The notes beneath the pieces were generated by a model. The model made no database searches. It was not told the DNA's origin and saw only the letters and a list, made by a program, of their open reading frames with translations. A program made the position numbers and the translations under genes. This document shows positions 58,662 through 64,000 of a stretch of DNA of 64,000 nt, one piece after another; position 1 is the first letter of the stretch; each line of letters opens with the position of its first letter. This DNA is from Comamonadaceae bacterium PBBC1 (GTDB lineage: Bacteria; Pseudomonadota; Gammaproteobacteria; Burkholderiales; Burkholderiaceae_C): NCBI GenBank assembly GCA_002256145.1, contig NKIP01000002.1, positions 248,001-312,000 of the forward strand, given 5' to 3'.

Positions 58662-59486
58662 TCAGTGCTGATGCCCCGCTAAAGCACTGACCAGCACCAC
58701 CATGCCAATACCCAAGCCCAGCCAAATGATCTGGGCGGCCGTCTCGCGAGCAGACAGGCGTTTTTGCAGTTGGGGGATCAGGTCGGCCAACGCCACATAA
58801 ACAAAACTGCTGCTGGCCACCACCAGAAAATACGGCAGCCAGTCGTGCAGGGCATCGACCAACACATAGCCCACGGCACCGCCCAAAGCGGTGATGGCCC
58901 CGGCCATCGAGACCTTGAGGATGGCCGCTTGGCGGCTGCTGCTGCCTTGGCGCAAAACGGCCAAATCGCCCATGTGGTGAGGAATTTCGTGGGCCAGCAC
59001 GGCCAGCGCGGCAATCACGCCCAAACGCATGTCGGCCATGAAGGCCGAGGCGATCAGGATGCCGTCACCAAAACAATGCACGCTGTCGCCTGCCAACACC
59101 GCCCACTGCCCGCGAGGCGGCTCTTGGTCGGCATGAGCGCTGTGCGCATGGGCATGGTCAGCGTGGTGCACATGGTCGTGCCCATGACCGTGTCCATGGT
59201 CGTGGCCATGTTCATGTCCGTGGTGCCAAAGTTCGGCCTTGTCGAGCAAAAAGAAAAAGACCAAGCCCACCAACAAGGTCAAAAACAGCTCGTGCGCCCC
59301 AGCCTCACTCTCGAAGGCCTCGGGCAAGAGGTGCAAAAACGAAGTGGCCATCAAGGCCCCTGCGGCCAGACTCAGCATGTGCTGGGTGTAGCGGCTCAAA
59401 ATGCCAAAACTGAGCCAAGCCGCCACCCAGACGCTGCCAATGCCCGCCACCAAAGTGCCCAACAAAATTGCCAATAAAGTCATCAT
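58662..59486 (-). CDS. ZIP-family divalent metal transporter
   Basis: A 274-residue membrane protein with eight helices. The ZIP metal path is visible in HCFGDGILIASAFMAD and AVLAHEIPHHMGDLAVL. A very His-rich cytoplasmic loop (about 93-128, with many HGH/HDH units) probably binds zinc. It should import zinc or a related ion. The double ATG at 59486/59483 follows TCGGGAAAC. No metal regulator is next to it. Confidence 0.91.
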   Translation of the reverse strand: MMTLLAILLGTLVAGIGSVWVAAWLSFGILSRYTQHMLSLAAGALMATSFLHLLPEAFESEAGAHELFLTLLVGLVFFFLLDKAELWHHGHEHGHDHGHGHGHDHVHHADHAHAHSAHADQEPPRGQWAVLAGDSVHCFGDGILIASAFMADMRLGVIAALAVLAHEIPHHMGDLAVLRQGSSSRQAAILKVSMAGAITALGGAVGYVLVDALHDWLPYFLVVASSSFVYVALADLIPQLQKRLSARETAAQIIWLGLGIGMVVLVSALAGHQH

Positions 59487-59517
59487 GTTTCCCGAGGTGC
59501 CCTGCACCCCATTAGAA

Positions 59518-59535
59518 ACCGCCCCGAAGGGCGGT
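59518..59535 (-). terminator. Hairpin between dienelactone hydrolase and ZIP genes
   Basis: A perfect seven-base stem ACCGCCC / GGGCGGT; on the minus strand its loop is TTCG, a very stable tetraloop. The T-tail is weak (TTCTAATG), so termination may be partial. Confidence 0.5.
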
Positions 59536-59551
59536 CTCTGCGTTCAAAAAA

Positions 59552-60448
59552 TCAGGCCACGCCATGGCGTTTGAGCCAGCCCAGCAAACGCTGCCAGCCG
59601 TCTTCAGCGGGCCCTTTGCGGTAGCTGCCCCGGTAGTCGGCATGAAAAGCGTGCGGAGCCTCAGGATAAACCACAAACTCACTGGCTTTGGCCGCTGCGG
59701 GCCCCTGAGCCAGTTCCGCTTTCATCTTATCCACCGTGTCAAGGGGGATGCCCGTGTCGGCCGCCCCGTACAAACCCAACACCGGGGCCTTGAGGCTGCC
59801 CACCAAAGCCAGCGGGTGAGCGGGCGTTTGCGCCGTGGCATTGCCCACCAGGCGGCCATACCATGCCACGCCCGCCTTGAGCTTGGGCTGGTGCGCCGCA
59901 TACAGCCAGGTGATGCGACCGCCCCAGCAAAAGCCGGTGATGGCCAGTTTGTCGGTGTTGCCCCCGTTGGCCGCTGCCCAGGCCACGCAGGCGTCCAGGT
60001 CACCCATGACCTGCGCGTCGGGCACTTTGGAGATGATTTCGGCTTGCAGCTTGGCGATTTCGCCATATTCATTGGGGTCGCCCTGGCGCACAAACAACTC
60101 AGGCGCAATGGCCAAGTAACCAGCTTGGGCCAAGCGGCGCGTGACGTCGGCAATGTACTCGTGAACCCCAAAAATTTCGGAGATCACCAACACCACCGGC
60201 AAACCGGTCTTGCCCGCAGGCGCACTGCGATAGGCAGGCATCTTGAACCCATTCACCTCGATGGTCACCTCCCCCGAAACCAGGCCCGTGACAGGGGTTT
60301 TGATGGCTGTTTGCGCCATGATCGGCACGGCAGCGGCGGCGTAGCCCACGCCCAAAGCCGCTTTCAAAGCCGTGCGGCGAGTGGCCACGGCGTCTCCCAA
60401 GTGTCCGCCCAGCAAGGCTTGTGTGTCTTCAATCAGGTTGTTGTTCAA
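59552..60448 (-). CDS. Dienelactone hydrolase family protein, exported
   Basis: A 298-residue alpha/beta hydrolase. The nucleophile is C174 in ITGFCWGGRITW, with a later Asp (YGAADTGIP) and His (PEAPHAFHADYRG) completing the triad, as in dienelactone hydrolases. A twin-arginine-like segment (TRRTALKAALGVGYAAAAV) near residues 22-40 suggests export. The start is taken as TTG 60448 because AGGAGA lies 7 bases upstream, while the upstream in-frame ATGs (60463, 60472) lack a site and contain that sequence. The substrate is unknown. Confidence 0.85.
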   Translation of the reverse strand: MNNNLIEDTQALLGGHLGDAVATRRTALKAALGVGYAAAAVPIMAQTAIKTPVTGLVSGEVTIEVNGFKMPAYRSAPAGKTGLPVVLVISEIFGVHEYIADVTRRLAQAGYLAIAPELFVRQGDPNEYGEIAKLQAEIISKVPDAQVMGDLDACVAWAAANGGNTDKLAITGFCWGGRITWLYAAHQPKLKAGVAWYGRLVGNATAQTPAHPLALVGSLKAPVLGLYGAADTGIPLDTVDKMKAELAQGPAAAKASEFVVYPEAPHAFHADYRGSYRKGPAEDGWQRLLGWLKRHGVA

Positions 60449-60587
60449 GGGATGTCTCCTCATTCGAGCCATAAAGGGCGGTATCTTGGCACAGACCTTG
60501 AGGACTTGCACAGAGGCGGTTGGGGCCGCGGCGATGGACGGCGAAGCTGCGGCGCAAGCGATCGAAACGGGCATTTACACTGCCGTC

Positions 60588-61244
60588 ATGCGCCCATCTG
60601 CCCTGCTGCCCGTCCTGTATTCTTTTCGCCGCTGCCCTTACGCCATGCGGGCCCGACTGGCCCTGCACGTCAGCGGCGTCGCGCACGACCACTGTGAAGT
60701 GGTGCTCAAGAACAAACCGGCTCACATGCTGACCTTGTCGCCCAAAGGCACAGTGCCGGTGCTGTGGCTGCCTGACGCAAGTGGCGGACAAGTGCTGGAT
60801 CAAAGCCTGGACATCATGATTTGGGCTCTGCGCCACAGCGACACCTTGGGCTGGCTGCCGGACGCGGGTCAAGCCATGGCCAACGCCCAGACGCTGATCG
60901 CTCACAACGATGGCCCCTTCAAACAGCAACTGGACCGCTACAAATACCCCAACCGCTCAGGCTTGCACAACGGCGCGGCCGACCGTGATGCGGCGGCGCT
61001 TTGGCTGCACACGCTGGATGCGATGCTTGACGCCCAGCCTTTTCTGGCTGGCGAGCACTTTGGTCTGGCCGATGCCGCCCTGGCCCCCTTTGTGCGCCAA
61101 TACGCCCACACCGATCCGGCCTGGTTTGCGACACAGCCTTGGTCAGCCTTGGCCGCTTGGCTGGCTACGTTTGAAGGCTCTGCGCTGTTTGAAGCCATCA
61201 TGCACAAGCACATACCTTGGCAAGAACCGACCCAGACTTCGTAA
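60588..61244 (+). CDS. Glutathione S-transferase family protein
   Basis: A 218-residue protein with an N-terminal thioredoxin fold (VLYSFRRCPYAMRARLAL, SPKGTVPVLWL with the cis-proline, and VLDQSLDIMIWAL) and a helical C-terminal domain (FLAGEHFGLADAALAPFVRQ). The CPYAMR start recalls glutaredoxin-2-type GSTs, but the second Cys of CPYC is Ala, so a monothiol role is likely. The frame is open upstream; ATG 60588 starts the fold. Divergent from the dienelactone hydrolase gene. Confidence 0.87.
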   Translation: MRPSALLPVLYSFRRCPYAMRARLALHVSGVAHDHCEVVLKNKPAHMLTLSPKGTVPVLWLPDASGGQVLDQSLDIMIWALRHSDTLGWLPDAGQAMANAQTLIAHNDGPFKQQLDRYKYPNRSGLHNGAADRDAAALWLHTLDAMLDAQPFLAGEHFGLADAALAPFVRQYAHTDPAWFATQPWSALAAWLATFEGSALFEAIMHKHIPWQEPTQTS

Positions 61245-61402
61245 AGGTACCCCCTGTGCGCGATGGTTTGGTGCCTGAGACATGCCCCAATCACCCACAG
61301 GGTGGGCTTCCTCAAAGACAAAGGCCGCTCTCTCCCTGACGAAACCCCACCCCTTGTCAAAGGGCGTGGAGCACATCCTTGTCAACAGGCCCATTCACCA
61401 CA

Positions 61403-64000
61403 TCAATGCGCCTGCTCCCAATTGGGCCCAAAGCCCACTTCGGCCAGCAGGGGCACTTTCAGGTCGGCCACACCCGCCATGATGCGCGGCACCTCGGTGC
61501 GCACCCACTCGACTTCTGACTCGGGCACCTCAAACACCAATTCGTCGTGCACCTGCATGATGACCTTGGTCGCCTTGCCTTGTTCATCCAGCGCCTTTTG
61601 CACGGCGACCATGCTCAGCTTGATCAAATCGGCCGCTGTGCCCTGCATGGGCGCGTTGATGGCGGCACGCTCAGCCCCGGCGCGGCGCGGGCCGTTGGGG
61701 CTGTTGATCTCGGGCAGCACCAAGCGGCGGCCAAATACGGTCTCGACATAGCCCAGCGCCTTGGCCTGCTCGCGGGTGGCGTCCATGTAGTGCTTGACCC
61801 CGGCAAAACGCTCAAAGTAGCGGGTGATGTAGTTTTTGGCGGCGGTGTTGTCGATGCCCAAAGCCTTGGCCAGACCAAAGGCGCTCATGCCGTAAATCAG
61901 TCCGAAGTTGATGGTCTTGGCGTAACGGCGCTGCTCGCTGGTCACGGTGTCGGGCGTTCCGCCAAACACCTCGGCCGCCGTGGCTTTGTGCACGTCTAGC
62001 CCGTCGTGAAAGGCCTTGAGCAAGGCCGCGTCGTCGCTCAGATGCGCCATGATGCGCAGCTCGATCTGGCTGTAATCAGCACTCGCGATCACGCAGCCTG
62101 CGGGGGCCACAAAAGCCTCACGCACTTTGCGCCCTTCGGCGGTGCGCACCGGGATGTTTTGCAGGTTGGGCTCGTTGCTCGACAAACGGCCCGTCACGGC
62201 CACGGCCTGCGCGTAATGCGTGTGCACCCGGCCCGTGCGGGGCAAAGCCAGCTGCGCCAGCTTGTCGGTGTAAGTGCCCTTCAGCTTAGACAGGCTGCGG
62301 TGCTCCAGGATGCGGGCAGGCAGCGGGTAGTCCTCGGCCAGTTTTTCCAGCACTTCTTCGTCGGTGCTGCGGGCTCCGGTGGCGGTTTTCTTGATGACGG
62401 GCAAGCCCAGCTTGTCAAAAAAGATCTCGCCCAACTGCTTGGGGCTGGACAGGTTAAAGGGCTGGCCTGCGATTTCATAGGCCTCGGTTTCGAGCTGCAC
62501 AATGCGCTCGCCCAGCGCCTGGCTTTGTGCGGCCAGCGTGGGCGCATCGATCAACACGCCGTTGCGCTCGATGCGGTAGAGCGCTTCGCTGGTGGCGATT
62601 TCCAGGTCGTACACGTACTTGAGACCCGCATGCGCCTCGATCTGCGGCCACAGCGCCAAATGCACGTCCAGGCACTGGTCCGAGTCTTCGCATGAGTAAT
62701 GCGCGGCTTTGTCCACATCCACCTGCGCAAACGGGATCTGGTGGGCACCTTTGCCGCACAGGTCTTCGTAGGTCACACCCTTGCGACCCACATGGCGCTC
62801 GGCCAGGCTGGACAGGCCGTGCGGTTTGTGCACTTCGAGCACATAGCTTTGCAGCATGGTGTCGTGCGCGTAGCCCTGCACCTCGATGCCATGGTTGGCA
62901 AACACATGGCGGTCGTATTTGATGTTCTGGCCCAGCTTGTGGCGGGTCGGGTTTTCCAGCCAGGGCTTGAGCTTGGCCAGCACCTCGGCCAGTGGCAGCT
63001 GCTCGGGCGCACCCGGGCCGTTGTGGGCCAGCGGAATGTAGGCCGCCTCGCCGGGTGTGACGCTCAGCGAAATGCCCACGATCTCGGCACGCATGGCGTC
63101 GAGCGAGCTGGTTTCGGTGTCGATGGCGGTGAGCGGCGCTTGTTCGATGCGGGCCAACCAAGTGTCGAATGCGACCCAGTCGAGCACCGTGTCGTATTTC
63201 AACTCGCCTTGCACCGAGCTGGCGGCGGTGTCGAGCTCGGGGGCTGCTGCTGGCTCGTCGTCAGCTGCCGATCCAAACAAATCCCCAGTGCCCGTGTCTT
63301 TGGGCTTGGCGGTTTTGGCTTTGGGAGTGGGCGCAGGCACGACCCCACCCAGCGACTGCACCAGCCCCTTGAAGCCATAGGTCTGGTAAAAATTCAGCAG
63401 CTTGTCTTTGTCGGGCTCGTGCAGGTGCAAGCTGGCCAGCGAGGGCAAATCGGGCACCCAGCCGTTCAGGTCGCAATCGGTTTTCATGGACACCAGGGCG
63501 CGGCCCTTGGGCAGCCAGTCCACCGCCTGGCGCAGGTTCTCGCCTGCCACACCTTTGATCTCGTGGGCGTGCACCATCAAATTGTCCAGCGAGCCGTATT
63601 CCATCAGCCACTTGGCCGCCGTCTTGGGGCCGACCTTGGCCACACCCGGCACGTTGTCCACCGTGTCGCCCACCAGGGTCTGGTAATCGATCATCAGCGA
63701 CGGCGGCACACCAAACTCGGCCGTCACACCCGCCACATCGCGCACCTTGCCGTTCATGGTGTCGATGATGGTGATGTGCTCGTTGACCAGCTGGCTCAGG
63801 TCCTTGTCGCCGCTCGACACCGTCACGGTGATGCCTTGCTGCGCGGCCACATGGGCCAAGGTGGCGATCACGTCGTCGGCTTCCACGCCCGGCACGTCCA
63901 GCACCGTCCAGCCCATCAGGCGCACCAGCTCATGGATGGGCTCGATTTGGCTGCGCAAGTCATCGGGCATGGGGCTGCGGTTGGCTTTGTATTCGGGGTA
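61403..64000 (-). CDS. polA: DNA polymerase I (5' end beyond window)
   Basis: 865 codons are visible; the start lies outside, since the frame continues with YPEYKANRSP before the first internal Met at 63970. The 5' nuclease domain shows VDNVPGVAKVGPKTAAKWL. The proofreading domain looks intact: TAIDTETSSLDAM has the Asp and Glu, and LGQNIKYDRHVF follows. The polymerase domain carries ASADYSQIELRIMAHLSDD, RRYAKTINFGLIYGMSAFG and MQVHDELVFEVPE. It fills gaps in repair and matures Okazaki fragments. An Ala/Pro/Lys-rich linker separates the 5' nuclease and proofreading domains. Confidence 0.97.
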   Translation of the reverse strand, partial: YPEYKANRSPMPDDLRSQIEPIHELVRLMGWTVLDVPGVEADDVIATLAHVAAQQGITVTVSSGDKDLSQLVNEHITIIDTMNGKVRDVAGVTAEFGVPPSLMIDYQTLVGDTVDNVPGVAKVGPKTAAKWLMEYGSLDNLMVHAHEIKGVAGENLRQAVDWLPKGRALVSMKTDCDLNGWVPDLPSLASLHLHEPDKDKLLNFYQTYGFKGLVQSLGGVVPAPTPKAKTAKPKDTGTGDLFGSAADDEPAAAPELDTAASSVQGELKYDTVLDWVAFDTWLARIEQAPLTAIDTETSSLDAMRAEIVGISLSVTPGEAAYIPLAHNGPGAPEQLPLAEVLAKLKPWLENPTRHKLGQNIKYDRHVFANHGIEVQGYAHDTMLQSYVLEVHKPHGLSSLAERHVGRKGVTYEDLCGKGAHQIPFAQVDVDKAAHYSCEDSDQCLDVHLALWPQIEAHAGLKYVYDLEIATSEALYRIERNGVLIDAPTLAAQSQALGERIVQLETEAYEIAGQPFNLSSPKQLGEIFFDKLGLPVIKKTATGARSTDEEVLEKLAEDYPLPARILEHRSLSKLKGTYTDKLAQLALPRTGRVHTHYAQAVAVTGRLSSNEPNLQNIPVRTAEGRKVREAFVAPAGCVIASADYSQIELRIMAHLSDDAALLKAFHDGLDVHKATAAEVFGGTPDTVTSEQRRYAKTINFGLIYGMSAFGLAKALGIDNTAAKNYITRYFERFAGVKHYMDATREQAKALGYVETVFGRRLVLPEINSPNGPRRAGAERAAINAPMQGTAADLIKLSMVAVQKALDEQGKATKVIMQVHDELVFEVPESEVEWVRTEVPRIMAGVADLKVPLLAEVGFGPNWEQAH

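Overview
The window reads as chromosomal DNA of a betaproteobacterium, most likely a Comamonadaceae member (Limnohabitans/Rhodoferax/Polaromonas-like). The reasons are the block gyrA-serC-pheA-tyrA-aroA/cmk-rpsA-ihfB-lapA-lapB with an ompA-type gene and ubiG upstream, the abundance of TRAP transporters, the moderately high GC, and the xseB-ispA-dxs order next to a divergent Rieske oxygenase gene. The placement is by gene order and protein resemblance only. No rRNA, tRNA or CRISPR was seen.

Layout. 0-1 kb: partial ubiG and an OmpA-like porin on the minus strand. 1.2-13.4 kb: core block with DNA gyrase A, serine and aromatic amino acid synthesis, a fused AroA-Cmk protein, ribosomal protein S1, IHF beta, LapA/LapB, and a small exported helix-hairpin-helix protein. 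13.5-20.8 kb: a 5-oxoprolinase/hydantoinase and MarR-type regulator, divergent from a complete TRAP transporter. 20.8-25.1 kb: rdgC, crcB, an OlsB-like acyltransferase, and a small ABM/MarR/fumarylacetoacetase-family group. 25.2-28.3 kb: a second TRAP system behind a palindromic operator, with an intrinsic terminator between its binding-protein gene and its membrane genes. 28.4-36.6 kb: Nudix hydrolase, a Lys-rich exported peptide, acyl-CoA synthetase, dnaG, cysE, trmJ, a toxin-antitoxin pair, and suhB.

36.8-47.9 kb is the most distinctive region. A five-gene operon encodes a four-cluster ferredoxin subunit, a tungsten-type aldehyde:ferredoxin oxidoreductase, an FAD/NAD(P) oxidoreductase subunit, a MoaD-like protein and an unknown 99-residue protein. 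Next to it are a divergent AcoR-like regulator without an AAA+ domain, a complete TupABC-type tungstate transporter, and a ModE-like regulator with a binding-protein-like sensor domain. Together they look like metal uptake, cofactor handling, enzyme and control for NAD(P)-linked aldehyde oxidation. An FAD monooxygenase lies at the operon's far end.

48-52.3 kb: a third TRAP system, split into convergent dctQM and dctP. Between them lies an approximately 670-nt group IIC intron without a reverse transcriptase ORF, inserted directly behind the dctP terminator. 52.4-64 kb: dxs, ispA, xseB, a Rieske oxygenase, an EamA transporter, a sulfurtransferase, a ZIP metal transporter, a dienelactone hydrolase, a GST, and a 5'-truncated polA.
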